DNA from: Paratinospora sagittata
Lineage: Eukaryota; Streptophyta; Magnoliopsida; Ranunculales; Menispermaceae
DNA length: 64,000 bases
Assembly (NCBI GenBank): GCA_035771175.1
Contig: CM069606.1
Coordinates: 30,399,816-30,463,815 of the forward strand
Direction: 5' to 3'
Part shown: positions 24,920 to 37,151 of the stretch, piece by piece
Layout of the letters: every line of letters begins with the position of its first letter
Position numbering within the stretch: the first letter of the stretch is position 1
Position numbers and translations under genes: made by a program
The notes under the pieces: generated by a model
Seen by the model: only the letters and a program-made list of their open reading frames with translations
What the model was told of the DNA's origin: nothing
The model's database searches: none

Positions 24920-26035
24920 TCAGCACTTCCTCATCAACGGCCACCCACAGAGACAATCGTTATTGACGAAAGAAGAAGCTTCTAGATGATTGAAAGGTTC
25001 TCCAGCTGGAATCTGACCGCACAAATGGTTGTTACTCAGATCCAGGTGACCGATATACGCCGCATTCGAAATCGATTTCGGTATCGGACCACTGAACTTG
25101 TTGTATGATAGATCCAGCGCCGTGAAATACGATCTCTGTCCGAAAACATCCGGTATGAAACCTTCGAGCGTGTTCCGACTCAAATTCAGTATGCTTAACC
25201 CCGATCCTCCGAGCAAACTCACCGGAATCGTACCGGTGATCCGGTTAAAATCCAGGTTCAGAGTAGACAGCACCGGCATTTTCCCGATGGATTCCGGAAT
25301 CGATCCATATATCTGGTTCATCGATAGATCTAGATCGGCGAGTCGGTAGATGTTGGAGATCGAGGTCGGAATCGGACCGGAGATCCGGTTCCGACTGAGC
25401 AAAGCTCTACTGAGCATTCTAAGCTTTCCGATGTCACGAGGAATTTGTCCGGAGATTTTATTGTTTCTGAGGTCAAGATGCATCAACGAAACAAGATTCA
25501 CGATCGACGGCGGGATCTCACCGGTGATTTGGTTATCCGCTACGTTCAACACCGTGAGATGTTGTAATTTTCCGATATCCGCCGGCAACGGACCGTAGAT
25601 CCTGTTTCCGATGAGATCGAGGATGCGGAGATAAGGAAGTGAAGTTATACACGTAGGGATCTCGCCGGAGATGCCTTTCCAGTCGGCGATTATAATGCTG
25701 GAGAGGCGATCGAGTTTACAGATCGCCGGAGAGATGGTTCCGGTCATGAAACCCGGCCGGTGAGCTCTTTCAAAGATGGGATCTTCGGACTCGCCGCGAA
25801 GATTGATATCGGCGACACGGCTGTTGGTGGGATCGCAATTGACACCGTACCAGCCTCGGCAGCAGTCGGTGCCGGTCCATGAGTTGAAGATGCCTAAGGA
25901 AGGTTCGTTGAGAGCGGATTTGAAGGCGACGAGAGCTGCGCGGTCGGACGGCGAGCACGAGTTCACGCCCGAAGTAATGGCTAGTAGAAGAACGACAACT
26001 GAGAAGAAAAGGAAGAGGATAGAGTACATTTTCAT
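24920..26035 (-). CDS. DRT100: DRT100-like secreted leucine-rich-repeat protein
   Basis: This is an intact intronless gene of 371 codons (ATG at 26035-26033, TGA at 24922-24920), the usual length of plant DRT100 proteins. Residues 1-26 form a signal peptide (FLFFSVVVLLLAI). An N-terminal LRR cap follows with paired cysteines (CSPSDRAAL...TDCCRGWYGVNC). About ten plant-type LRRs, each with LxxLxLxxNxIxGxIP, run from about residue 100 to 340, and a C-terminal cap ends DCLCGWPLMRKC. There is no transmembrane segment or kinase domain, so the product is likely secreted or in the cell wall. DRT100 was named from partial complementation of bacterial DNA-repair mutants; its true plant role is unclear. 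A second Met at codon 3 is an alternative start. No stops, frameshifts or insertions are seen, and it is the only host gene that looks functional here. The symbol denotes family, not proven orthology. Confidence 0.93.
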   Translation of the reverse strand: MKMYSILFLFFSVVVLLLAITSGVNSCSPSDRAALVAFKSALNEPSLGIFNSWTGTDCCRGWYGVNCDPTNSRVADINLRGESEDPIFERAHRPGFMTGTISPAICKLDRLSSIIIADWKGISGEIPTCITSLPYLRILDLIGNRIYGPLPADIGKLQHLTVLNVADNQITGEIPPSIVNLVSLMHLDLRNNKISGQIPRDIGKLRMLSRALLSRNRISGPIPTSISNIYRLADLDLSMNQIYGSIPESIGKMPVLSTLNLDFNRITGTIPVSLLGGSGLSILNLSRNTLEGFIPDVFGQRSYFTALDLSYNKFSGPIPKSISNAAYIGHLDLSNNHLCGQIPAGEPFNHLEASSFVNNDCLCGWPLMRKC

Positions 26036-26059
26036 TTCTTCTTCTCCTCTTTTTTTGGC

Positions 26060-26135
26060 TCTCTGTTGTTCTCTATACTATACTATACAATGCTGTGATT
26101 AGTGTTGAGTAATAGCTGGCTCTTATAGTAGTAAT
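26060..26135 (-). promoter_or_regulatory. Likely core promoter of the DRT100-like gene
   Basis: On the minus strand TACTATAAGA (26130-26121) lies about 90 bp before the ATG and is a fair TATA box. The later TATAGTATAGTATAG (about 26088-26070) is a second candidate. The leader next to the ATG is rich in A/G-poor CTT-type repeats on the opposite strand, that is GAAGAAG on the coding strand. Confidence 0.35.
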
Positions 26136-27486
26136 GCTGCTATCTAGTACTGGAATTGCAAAAGAAACGGTGGCCTTGTTAGTCCATTTCAAAGGAGGAG
26201 TTACCTGGGTTTTAATTTATACATCGCTTATGAGGATTGTGCCCCTGATTGTAGGAGAAATTACGGCCAGAGGGAAGTTTTTAGTGGCAAGAGGAAAAGC
26301 TGAAGCAGTTAATGTTTAACTTTTATGAGTGTGGGAATAAGCCACGTGAGGACTGCAGCTTTTAACAAAACCAAACAAAGAATTAGAATAAAGGGCTGCA
26401 GTTTATTTTTATTTTTATTTCTTAATATTATTAATTGTTTTGTTGAAAAAGAATTTTTAGACTTTCCTATTAATACCCTTATAAAAGTGAAATTGTCCTA
26501 TTAATTTCAAACAAAAAAAAAAGGAGTAATTGATAAAAGTAAAAAGTTATAACAAAGAAAGTATGTTTGAGAAATATTTATTTGAGTTTTAAAAAATATA
26601 CAAGGATTTTCTTTTATTACAACATTACAGGCTTTACCTACATATGAGTAATCGTATACAAGGTATAACTAAGATTAATTTTGAGAAAACCTATGGGCAC
26701 AAAGACCCACTAGACATTATTGCTAAGGCCTAAAGGAACGATAACTTCTTTTATTGTCTCTAGTAGAATTTGACATCCTTGCTCATTAGTGTGGGTAAGT
26801 GGGGAAGGTTGCCACCCAAACCAAGGGGCTTAGCAATAGACAAGATGGTTGAGTATTAAAAAAAATGTTAGATTCTTAAATTACTCCATTACATTGTACA
26901 TTAATAAAACTATATTTTAAAATTAGAAATAATATTGAAAATTTGATGTAGAGAATTAAAACTATATTAAATTTTAAATAATATGGAGATTTTGAAGTAG
27001 AGAAATAAAAATTAAAACAAATTATACTAAATCTGACAAAAGAATGGTTGAATGTAAATTAAAAATTAAAATAATATATATATATTACAGATATAGTTAA
27101 AAATATATATTATTTAATTGATATTACTATACCATTTCTCATTAATAGATTCTATAAATATGTATACCCTGCAATGATACTAAATATATATGTATGTGCT
27201 CCAAAAAAGAGACTTAATTAATTTGTACTGTGTTCTATTTTCATGGAGAGTTACTATTACACTGTACTTAATTACTGGAGGGTTGTTGGTGGTCGCATGT
27301 GTGGAGCCAGTCCACATTCATTGTAAACAATAATAAAAAGGACTTTTATTGCCAATCCTTGAAAATGGCGAGGAGCAAATGCATTGAATGTTTTTGCCCA
27401 GGTGTATTAATTAACGAAATTAGATATAAGAGGAACATGGAGTTGTTTCCTGGAAAATTCCTTACTAAATTTGAAATATTTTAAAA
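26136..27486. other. AT-rich intergenic region upstream of the LRR gene
   Basis: No gene is supported. Sequence around 26690-26830 is less AT-rich than its surroundings and may be a decayed coding fragment, but I could not identify it. TA-rich runs lie near 27065-27120. Confidence 0.4.
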
Positions 27487-27691
27487 GGAGAATGCCATAA
27501 ATTGGGTGCACAAGTCACAATTTAGTGTAACTTAGTATAACTGTTATTTAAGCAGTGTGATAAAAAGGGTCACCCCTCATATTACATAAGACAATAAAAT
27601 AAGAGGGTCAAATAATTATTCTCTCGTATCATGTCACATTAATAGCAGTTATAAAAAAATTGTGACTGTTGCAATCAATTTAGTATTTTCC
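27487..27691. mobile_element. Mutator-type MITE with 9-bp target duplication
   Basis: The left terminus GGAGAATGCCATAAATTG and the inverted right terminus GGAAAATACTAAATTG are alike and stay similar inward through AGTCACAATTT and ATAACTG(T/C)TATT. The flanks are ATTTTAAAA (27478-27486) and ATTTCAAAA (27692-27700), a 9-bp duplication with one mismatch. GGAAAATGC-like ends and a 9-bp duplication are marks of Mutator-like elements. At 205 bp it has no coding capacity. Confidence 0.7.
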
Positions 27692-29789
27692 ATTTCAAAA
27701 TTTCAATATGTATGCAAGTAGGTTGGCAAAAGTAATTAAAATAATAATGCTTTTACAACTTAGAACATATGTCAAAAACCATATCCTCGATAATGGGATG
27801 CATGTATAATAAACGGTGAGTGTTCTTTAATTTTTAATTTTTTTCTCTTAATGTGGCGATATGGTGTATTATTACATAAACGTGAGTATATTTTTAGGTA
27901 TATATTTTAGACCATTTTAGCATTCTTCAACTCAACTCAATTCAACTTTATTACGCTTTTCTCCAATTACATGAATTGGCTATAAGAATTTACTTCCTCT
28001 ATTTCATGTGTTCTTGGTAACAATATTGATGAATTGAAATAGAGTTATAACTTCTAGAAGTATAAGTTAAAAAACTTTGCTTATTTTAGTAGAATTTAAA
28101 TTTTTATTACAATTAGAGGTTGATTTTGAAGTAGAAATAGAGGTTAAATAGAGTTACCAAACTACGTGGGTTAATTACTTAAATTCGTTTCTTCCACTTC
28201 ACTCTACTTTAAGGGCTATGTCGGCTTCAAATTAAAAGAAATTAAATCTTTTTTAATTATCTATACATGTCCACATTATTTTATGTCTCTCTCTATCTTT
28301 ATTTTTACAATCTAGTGCTAATAGTAACTCTTTCAAACTAGTGCATCTAAGGCAAGGCCTACGTTGTATATATTCAAATCACCTTATAAATTATTTCTAT
28401 CTCACTTTATCTCTAATTAGTGCTACTCCAACCATTGCCAAAATATGCTCATTTCTCATTGTATCTTTCAAAGTTTTACCGCGTATTCATGTTAGTATTT
28501 TCATTTTTGATACACTTAATTTGTTAACATGTCTTTTGAAAAAAAAACAAAAAATTGTTAACATGTCTTTGTAATTGTTTACCATTTTATATAGCATAAC
28601 TTGCCTAATGACAACTCTATAATTTTTTTTTCTGTAACTCCGGATGCACCTATATATCATATAATACTCCAAAAACACTCATTTACTTAACCCTTCTTGC
28701 TTTAATTTTGTGATTCAAATCCTCACCTACTTCGTAATATACAAATACACTTTTATAACAAGAATATTTAAAAACTTTTCAAGGTGATAGTTACGTTGAA
28801 GAAGTCTATTTTAACTAATGTCTATTTATCCTATGTACCATTTGATTTTTTTCACAATTCATAATCACACCAACCATTTTTTTCTCATTTCACCAATGAG
28901 CCATATTAATTTCTCTTTAAATTACTTTTCATTTGCCATTATTACTCATCCTCAATGTTTTAATAACACCCATATAATTCTTTCAAACCCTCCCTCTACT
29001 TCAACTTTTTCTTTCATTTAAAAATCCTTTCTCTGAAACATGTTTGCCAATTTAAAGATATTATTCTTTTCATTTTTAAATATTAATTCATTTTTACTAA
29101 AAAAGACTTGTGAATTGAAAGGTAGAATAATTATTCTCTTTTAACTTTAAATATTTAATCTCTTATATTCTGAAAAATTAAAATGAAAGGTGAAGATCGA
29201 ATAGGCCATTCATGGTTTTTTGTTCTTTTAATTTAATTTTTTTATTTTTAAATATTAAACATTAAAAATTTAAAATAAAAAATGTAAATAGTTGTAAATT
29301 CAAGATTTTTTATTCTTTTAATTTTAAATATTTATTCCCTTTTATAAAACAAAAAAGTGCTAATTTTACTTTAAACATATATATTCTAATTTATTTAAAT
29401 AAAATTAAAATAGAGAACAATAAATTAAAATATAGAGGAAAGAATTGTCAAATTCAAATTCATTTATTTTATTAAATTTTTAAAAAATATTCTTTTATTT
29501 TTAGAATGAAAATAATGAGTTAGAAAAATAAAATAAAGATTGTTGATTTGCATTTTTATTGTTTTAATTTGATTTTACAATACTTATTCTATTTTATTTA
29601 AGAAAATAAGAATAAATATAAAAATTAAAATTAAAATACAGAGTAATCATCCAATTCAATGTTTTTATATTAATTTTTTAATTATTTAAAATTAAAAATG
29701 TCCTTGTAGTTTAATAGCATAATTTTTTTTACTTAACTTGAAGTTCAATAACTTCAATAATTTAATTTATCGATTATCTAATAATTTTT
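27692..29789. other. Very AT-rich intergenic stretch
   Basis: No gene, RNA or bounded element is supported. Short open frames here follow from low complexity. TTTTAATTTTAAATATT-like words recur between about 29030 and 29700, probably from low-complexity drift. Confidence 0.4.
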
Positions 29790-30985
29790 TGTTGGTCAAG
29801 ATCTAACGAACCCAAAACCAAAACTAAAAGTAGAAAAAAGAGAACTGATATAGATGTACCACAGTTTGGAAGACCTGCTAAGCTCCAACCTGAAAAGGAA
29901 AAGCTAACATGAGGAGTACAGGTGTAGTACCAACCTAAGAATATTCGATGACTAAGCCAGAGCTAAGTTAAGAAATAAAAGCAAAGGTAAGAGCCTACTG
30001 TAAACAGAAAAGGAGCTTTAAGGATCTCATCAATAAACGATGGTTCGAGATCAGCTTGATATCTCCATGGTAGGCCCCGGGCGACCTCCTGTCATTTCTC
30101 TTGCTTGGTGACCTGTAAGGTTAGTCACCTCCTGATCTACTTAACCTTCCAGTTGATGGCTTGGGTGATTGTTCCTTTGCAGACCCAAGCAATCTATCGA
30201 CAGGGTCTTCTATACACTTTTGTTCTTCTCTTTGCATCAAATGCTTGAGCTTACCCATCACTATGTTGAGATTCTCCTTGTTGCTCCTGGTGATGGTCCC
30301 GACGTGGCAACCTGTTTGACTTCTATCTTTGATGAGAAAATCTTGAGGTAGCTCGATCAGAAGATGCGGATCCCACTGTTCTCATCTCTTAGGCTCCATG
30401 AGGTGGAGACCTACTCGATTTAAGAAAAGTTCTTGCTCTTCTTTCCTTCGCTGTTCTCCAAGCATCATCGAGATTTTTTTCACAGTATTCTCCAGGTTGT
30501 TCAACCTGGTTTGTCGTGTCCTTCCCTTCTAACTTGAGTTGTGTACCACACCTTGGGGTCGGCCATAGTCCTACAAAGGATGAGGTGGCGAAGCAAGGTA
30601 TTCTTGTGAAAGGGGAAAGTCAGCAGCCTCCATTACTACTTGTTAGCTTATTGCTCATGGCAACTAAGCTTTCAAAGACTTCTTGTATTGATCCCTACAT
30701 ATGGTGTCAAATGTTGGTGCAAGATTTGATCAACACCAAAAAGGAAGTTAAAAGTAGAAAAGAGAGAGTTGCCACAGATCTACCTCAGTCTAAAAAACTT
30801 GCTAAGCTCCAAACTGCAAGGGAAGAGCTGAAAAAGGTTAGCTTGAGGAGTTCCGGTGTGGTACCGATATAAGACCATCCAATGGTAAGTAAGAGCAAAG
30901 TTAGAAATAGTAGTTGACATAGGAACCTACTATAAATAGAAATTGACTTACTTTTTTAAGAAGTACTTGGAAGTATTTATAGTAG
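29790..30985 (-). mobile_element. Heavily deleted Tat-type LTR element relic
   Basis: Two segments open (plus strand) with TGTTGGT(C/GC)AAGAT at 29790 and 30712 and share CTGCTAAGCTCCAA-like and GGAG(T)ACAGGTGT/GTTCCGGTGT blocks. They resemble the U5 half of the LTRs at 33363 and 50464. Left of 30712 is ATGGTGTCAAA, a primer-site-like sequence on the minus strand. Some 600 bp between the LTR pieces could be the remains of gag and U3. The layout fits a minus-strand element with nearly all of gag-pol lost. Confidence 0.5.
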
Positions 30986-31831
30986 AAGGTTTGGGCTAGT
31001 CTTGATTATTTGGGGGCTCGAGGTGAGGTACATAAAATGATGCCCTTTTATATATTAATAAATAAATATTTTTTTATAAATATCACGAATATAGTAAAAT
31101 CACAAAATCAATACAATAAAACTACAAAATCAACATAAGTAAAAAAATATTTCAAATTTCACACAAATTTATGAAAACATATGTCTACTATTTTGACAAC
31201 TTCAACCTTGTGTTTGTTGATAAAATTATTATACCGATCCAAATAAAAACTAGCAAACAAAAAAAATATTAGTGAATTGTAAAAGTAGGTTTTTTACAAG
31301 GTGGGGGTGTTGGCAGACATGGCAAGAAAAGGTGATTGAATTGTAATGTGGAAATAGTTAAAAAAATTAAAATAAGTGGTTGGAGAAAAAGGTAGAACAG
31401 GAACCGAAAGAAAAAGAAGAAAAAGAAAAAGAAAAAGAAGAAGAAAAGAAAAAGAAGAAGAAGAAGTTGTAGGTTGGACAGGGCAGAAGAAGAAGTTGCA
31501 GGCAGGGCAGGACAGAAGAAGATGAAGAGGGAGTCACCGGTTAGGGGATCATCATGATCAGATTTTTTATTTAAAATCGTAGTTCTCTTGACACTTTAAG
31601 GTTTTGGATTGCGATAAGAGTTACAGGATCGTCATTGCTAGATTTTGTCGCTAGTTACGAGATTGTCGTTGCCAGATTTCTTATTTAAAATCACAGTTGT
31701 CTCGACACTTTAGGGTTTTGGATTGTGATACGGTTTTGTGCATAAGCAGTAAGTATAAAAATAATTTAGTTAAAAAAAAGTATAAAATGAGTTAAAAAAT
31801 TATATTAAAAAATAAATATAAAATTAACCTA
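30986..31831. other. Intergenic stretch with GAA repeat and a 58-bp direct duplication
   Basis: A purine run of (GAA/GAAAAA)n spans about 31395-31470. A ~58-bp block starting CAGATTTTTTATTTAAAATC at 31558 recurs at 31674 with some changes, spacing 116 bp. AAATATAAAATTAACCTAT next to the solo LTR recurs at 33330-33350. No gene is visible. Confidence 0.5.
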
Positions 31832-33243
31832 TGTCACACCCTGCCCGGACGCGCCTAAACCGGCGGTACACTCTCGGACGGGGCGCGCATTTGGAACAAT
31901 AACAATGGTAAGAACAAAGTGCGCAGCGGAAATATATAACATAGTACAGATCTGATTTCATTTAATTCAGAATATAATTTGTACATGAAATGATCAAGGG
32001 AACATACTCCCCAAAATCCCCAATGAATCATACAAAGGGTACAAAATGTGGGTCCCATAACCTGCACCCAGTCCACCCTAATTTCCTGTGAAAAATTTGA
32101 TAATAATGGAGTGAGCTTAACGTGCTCAGTGGGTAAATAGTTCATGAGTATAACAATTAATAAAGCATACTTCAATATCAAATATCTAAAATACACATGT
32201 CAGCATCATAATCAATCAATATGTATGTATGCGTGACACCGTCTCGTATTGGTTTGATGAACGTACATCGCCTGAGTTCACGTACAAATGTCTGTCCAGA
32301 CGTTCTCCCCTGGCGTAGCCAGGTTCTATTGTACGTCCCTCCTCAGGAACGATGCTTTGGATTCACGTACTGATGTCCCTCCCCAGGCGTAGCCGGGTTC
32401 TCATGTACGTCCCTCTCCAAAGAAATATAATGAATAGCGAGCAATGCTCCTAACTATTCTATGTGTCATAAACCATGTACGTCCCTAGGTGGTGATATGT
32501 ATGATGCCAATGCATGAACTGGTCTAGTCTACTGGTCTGGTCCTTTCTTAACATTTAGACTAATTTTGGCAACGTCTGGTGATCCTTATCAGAGTTGGTA
32601 TCACGACTTGCAAGGTTAGGACATTTAGTATTACTCGTATAAGATGATAGCTTTCAATAAGACCAACTAGATCAGTCCCCAGTTGAGAGGTGAGACACAA
32701 GGTCTGCTTAAATACCAATCGCCTAGAGCAGCCCGCTGCCTCCCGTTCACTATTTAAAGTTATTGAGGACAAGACCGAGTCTAGTTGAGTCAGATTGACC
32801 ACAAATCCGACATTATAATAGTATAATACGTGAATTCCAAGTGTACAGGCATAAGTGCGACAGTATAAACATTATATGACATAATGCAGTGTAAATGAAC
32901 AGTAGATATAATAATAACTGAATGTAAACTTTAATAAAAGTTATAAAACACGCAAACCTATGTTTCGTTCCCCACCTTCAGATAAGAACTTCTTCTTTCA
33001 TATCTGACGCTTTCCTCCGAACAGAACTTCGTCGCACCGCATCGAGAGTCTCAAAAGACTAAAACTCAAAATGAGTGAGAAAGAGAAGGAAAATCACAAG
33101 GAGAGTGATTTTGGTGTGATAAATGAGAAATGAGGAGGGTTCCTTATATAGAGATTTTTGGCGCTAGAACGTTCGGGCATGCGCCTGAACCAAAAGGCGT
33201 TGCCCATAATTTTTTTTTTTTTGTGCAATCTTAGGGTATTACA
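31832..33243 (-). mobile_element. Solo gypsy LTR with 5-bp target duplication ACCTA
   Basis: The plus-strand edges are TGTCACACCC (31832) and GGGTATTACA (33243), so on the minus strand the LTR starts TGTAATACCC and ends GGGTGTGACA. It is flanked by ACCTA at 31827-31831 and 33244-33248. A minus-strand TATA box (CTATATAAGG) lies near 33143-33152. No internal domain remains, so the 1412-bp piece is a solo LTR left by recombination. Short open frames inside are LTR text. The truncated LTR at 6907-7499 is a relative. Confidence 0.88.
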
Positions 33244-33362
33244 ACCTATCTATATATATATATGTATATATATTAAATTTGGGGTCCCAATAAAAGTTTA
33301 CAAATGAGTTAAAAATGATATTAAAAAAATAAATATAAAATTAACCTATATATATAAATATA

Positions 33363-34224
33363 TGTTGGTGCAAAATTTGACCAACACCAAGCTGATGAAT
33401 ACGTGGAGGAGGTGAGTTGATCTGGAAACATGAACCAACAGACTTTAGCCTCGAGCTCGCCACTGAGATCTGGAACCAAGGAAATAAGAACAGGCTATCG
33501 CGAGGAGCACAGGTGTGGTGCCGACCAAAGACCCTCTGATGCCTAAGTCAGAGCTAAATTGACTCAAACTAAATTTTGTACTAGCTTATGGAGTAGTGAC
33601 TGACATACCTTTGGATGGGAGTAGGGGGCTATTTATAGAAGATATCTCTGGTCGAGTGGCTAGCTGCCAGATAGGCATGTGTTACGTGTTGATATCTGAT
33701 TCGTCGGGAGTGGGTAAGCTTGAATTGGGCGAGCTCATCTACCCCAGATAAGTTGGATGACCTCCCTTGATAACCAAAAACCCCACGTAGAACAAGGATT
33801 GGAAGGATGATTGGTTCCTTGTTTCAGGGGACTGGGCAAACGAGGCCGGCATCATTCCTACGAAATACACGTACCCAGGTACCGAGATAACCTGCTCTCT
33901 TTCCTTGTAGTTAGTACTTTCTTTACTTCTACTATCTTCCCTCTTGGTATCTCATTCTTAGTACTTGTAATGCAGTTCATTGGGACAGTCCAATAAAGAC
34001 CCTAGGTGCCGACTTGACAAAGTCTGAGGAGATCTGTAAAATCTAATTTTTTGAACCTTGTTACGTCGAGATCTTGACGGAAGCTCATCTTTTTCTTGTC
34101 GGGCTTATAACGACTAAACATTTTTTTTCTCTGGGAGTAAGTGCCGAGTTGATATGTTCCTTGTGACTTTTGTACTGTGATTTTTATCTCACACACACAT
34201 TTTTGTTGTTGTCATGTTCCAACA
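33363..34224 (-). mobile_element. 3' LTR of the Tat-type element
   Basis: On the plus strand the edges are TGTTGGTGCAAAATTTGACC and GTTCCAACA. The left ~400 bp match 50464-50860 closely (for example GGAACCAAGGAAATAAGAAC and CTAGCTGCCAGATAGGCATG). A minus-strand TATA box (CTATAAATAGCC) lies near 33630. The right part (33765-34224), the U3, has no visible match in the other LTR. Confidence 0.7.
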
Positions 34225-34489
34225 TTTCCTACTGAGGTGATGGCCAGAAGCAAAATAAGTTGTCGTCCTTTCAACATGGATAAGTGAGTTGCTAATGCCG
34301 GAGCTACATCGACTGATGAGGCCGGGTCGGCCACTGAGCCTTCAGCCTGTCTTGTGGTCCCCATGCCTTTTGCTAGAGCCGGAGCCACCTCATCAGCTCA
34401 GCTCACAACTCCGACCCCTTGGGTGGTCGTGGCTATTCCTTCTGCTAGGGTTTCTGACTCCTCGGCTCGAAAAAGGGGAAGCCTAAGGC
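34225..34489 (+). pseudogene. Antisense ORF of the Tat element, N-terminal part
   Basis: An ATG at about 34241 opens a frame MARSKISCRPFNMDK, then a stop, then a long Ala/Pro/Ser/Thr-rich stretch (ATSTDEAGSATEPSACLVV; SSAQLTTPTPWVVVA) ending in basic KRGSLR. It runs opposite to gag-pol. Additional ORFs in antisense near the 3' end are known in some Tat-lineage elements. The frame breaks off at 34490, where truncated Sirevirus LTR begins, and continues in sense and content at 43633. Function is unknown. Confidence 0.5.
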
Positions 34490-35487
34490 AGCTGACACCT
34501 GCACTTTTCAAAAAAATCTTTCAAAACTAAGCAAAACCTTTTCAAAACTTTTTGAATCTTTTCAGAACGTTCTGATAAACGTTCTAATACTTTATCAGAA
34601 CATTCTATGCTCATGAATGATCAAAAGATTCAGGTGTTGTTGTAATTGCACAGACTTAATCAAATCCTTTTCGGGAAAGAATGTGTTCGTTGTTTTTTAA
34701 ATAACTTTGTGCGCCAAAATTACTTAACTTCAAGTTCATTGCGCCACTGTTGTTTCTATATATATGCTGCCTTGGAGCAGATAAAAAATAACTATCAAAT
34801 ATGAAAACTAAAAACCTGTTTCAAAATGTTTAACAATTTTCACTTGTGCAAAAACTTTTGGAAGTTAGTCTTCTACTCACTGCTTTAAACTCTCAATCTT
34901 TTTGAAATACGTTAAGTCTTCTGGATTAGTTGATCTTCATCTATATCTTTTCAAAAATCCATTGAAGAAGACAAATTCGTTTTAAACCAGTTTCTAGCTG
35001 AACTTCATCATACATATTTTGTTGAATATGTGGTAACAGAAGGTTTAATCCAAAGCTTTATAAGTATCACTTTGATTCTAAGTAAATATAATCATATCTC
35101 ATATTGTACCTTGGATTCTGTGACTGGACAGTCATTGGTTTAGAGCAAGTGTTTCTCAAATTGTAACGGTCATTCTCACACCAGGAAGTTGAGAAAAAGT
35201 TATTCTAAAGCCCGTAAATTGAGAAGGTGGAACGGTTTGGTCTTCACCCATAAGAAGATCCTTAGTGAAGTTTGGACAAATCCTAATTTAGGAAGTTAGG
35301 TAGTGGATGTAAATGAGGCCGAACGACTCTAAATCTTGCGTACATTGTCTTTATCATTGTTACTGAATCTGTATACTTTACTTTATTTAATCTGCTTTCA
35401 TTTTTTTAAATGATTTTAAAGAAAGGTTAAAATCTGCTAAGTGTCCAATTCCCCCTCCCCCCTCTCTTGGACACATCTGGGCCAACA
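34490..35487 (+). mobile_element. Truncated 5' LTR of the first Sirevirus
   Basis: Homology to the other LTRs starts at AGCTGACACCTGCAC (34490) and runs to GGGCCAACA (35487), matching roughly 52779-53750. The U3 half with the GGACGCT array is deleted. The TATA region CTATATATATGCTGCC (about 34757) remains, as does the R/U5 block AGGAAGTTAGGTAGTGG. Confidence 0.85.
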
Positions 35488-37151
35488 GTTGGTAGCAGAG
35501 TAGGTTAACCATCAAAGTATCTAACAACTTTTTAAGTATGGAAGGACAAAACGCAAAGAATTCTTATCTTTCAGGTGAAGGAAATTTCACCCATCCAACC
35601 ACCATTGTTCAAAGGAGATAGCTACTCACATTGGACAATTAAGACTATATTCTACATTAAAGCCTAAGACCTAGAAATGTGGGATGTTGTGACAAACGGA
35701 TGTCCAACACTTAGAATGATCGTAAATGGTATTAATGTCCCTAAGGAGTTAGATGAATGAAGTCCTAAAGAAAACAAGAGGGAGTTGTTAAACAACCAAG
35801 CTCTAAAAATTTTGTTTTGCAGTTTTTTAGTTGAAAAGTTCAATAGGGTTAGTGTTTGTGAGACAACTAAGAAAATATGGGATAAGTTAGAGGTCACCCA
35901 TGAAGGAACTTTGCAAGTCAAAAAGGCAAAGCTCCAAATGCTAGTTGAAAAATACGAGATGTATAGGATGGATGAAACTAAGTCCGTAGTTGAAGCTATT
36001 GCTCGGTTTACAACAAATATCAATGAGATGAAGAACCTAGGATGGAGCTATGACCAAGAAGAAACTGTTAGAAAGTTTTTAAGGGATCTACCTCAAGTTT
36101 GGGAACCCAAGGCCACAACCATTGAAGAAGCCAAAAATTAGGCCAAATATATTTTTAATGAATTGTGTGGTTCATTAATGGTTCACGAAATGAAGATAAA
36201 AGATAAATTGTGTCCGGTCAAGGTTGAGGAAAAAGAAAAGAAATCTGTTGCCCTCAATGTTGAAACTGATTCTGAAAATGACTCTGATTTAGAAGATGAC
36301 ATGGCTATGTTGTTTAGAAAATTCAAAAGGTTGATTAGGAGAAAGGGCAATAGTGGCTCATACTCAAAATTCCACGAAAGAAAGAAATCCAAGTCAAAAC
36401 CTATAGAGTTGATTTGTTACGGCTGCCTAGTCATGTAAAGAGTTAGTGTCCCACTAGACATAAGAAGAACACAAGTTCAAGAAGGAAGGATAAGAAAGTT
36501 CTAAAAACTACGTGGGATGATTCAAGCTTAAGTGAGGATGAACCAGATTCAGATCACACTGTTGCACTGTGCTTAATGGCTAGCACGAAGGTAAAATCTG
36601 AACCTGATGATGAAGTTAATGCTCTTGATATTCATGTGCATGATCTTAAATTAAAACTCATTAAAGAAGTTAAGAAAAATGAGAAGCTCAAGGACAATCT
36701 TGAAGAAGCTCTTGAGGAAATAGAGTTTCAACAAGAACAGCTAGATGAACTGCCTCTAGACAATGAACAACTTAAGAAAGTTGCTGAGAAATTGAAAAAT
36801 GAAAATGAAACACTTAAAAAGGAAAAGGAAGACTTGAACTGCACTGTGATCAAGTTCACCAATAGTAAAAAAATATTTGACATGATGTTAGGATCACAAA
36901 GATGTGCATTTGATAAAACTGGCTTAGGTTACACACATTGGTCAAAGCAAAAGGAGTATAACACTTTATTGACCAAAAGACCAAAATGTCATAAGTGTCA
37001 TAGGGAAGGTCATACCATGCTTAGATGTACTGTCTTAAATGGAAGGAAAAAGAAATATGCATGGATTGAAAAAATTTTCCTTACTGATGCTAACATGCAT
37101 GGACCCAAAGTAGCATGGGTACCAAAGTCAAAAGTATTTTATGTCGTGTAG
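35488..37151 (+). pseudogene. Sirevirus gag (relic)
   Basis: ATG at 35538 (MEGQNAKNSYLSG) opens the capsid region (UBN2-type), but stops and shifts follow within 300 bp. The middle frame has KIWDKLEVTHEGTLQVKKAK and ATIEEAKN. Next is an acidic stretch (NVETDSENDSDLEDDMAML), a first zinc knuckle broken by a deletion (LICYGC then a stop), and a long coiled coil (ELKKVAEKLKNENETLKKEK type, 36620-36850). A second, intact CX2CX4HX4C knuckle (CHKCHREGHTMLRC) follows. The frame ends KSKVFYVV and TAG at 37149-37151. Large gag with coiled coil and two knuckles is typical of Sireviruses. It would have formed the particle shell and bound RNA. Confidence 0.88.

Noticed and set aside
25098..26102. Open frames on the plus strand across the LRR gene
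   Set aside because: They are antisense shadows of a strongly supported minus-strand gene with signal peptide, caps and LRR periodicity.
28341..29021. Short ORFs in the AT-rich region
   Set aside because: Composition alone explains them; there is no recognisable motif or promoter.
30516..30872. 118-codon plus-strand ORF
   Set aside because: It crosses the LTR start at 30712 and runs opposite to the relic element; no protein family is recognisable.
32560..32802. 80-codon ORF in the solo LTR
   Set aside because: It is non-coding LTR text, and the related LTR at 6907-7499 gives a similar accidental frame (7202-7408).
34470..34500. Target duplication for the first Sirevirus
   Set aside because: The right flank is TCCCC but the left LTR is truncated and its flank does not match, so the duplication is lost.
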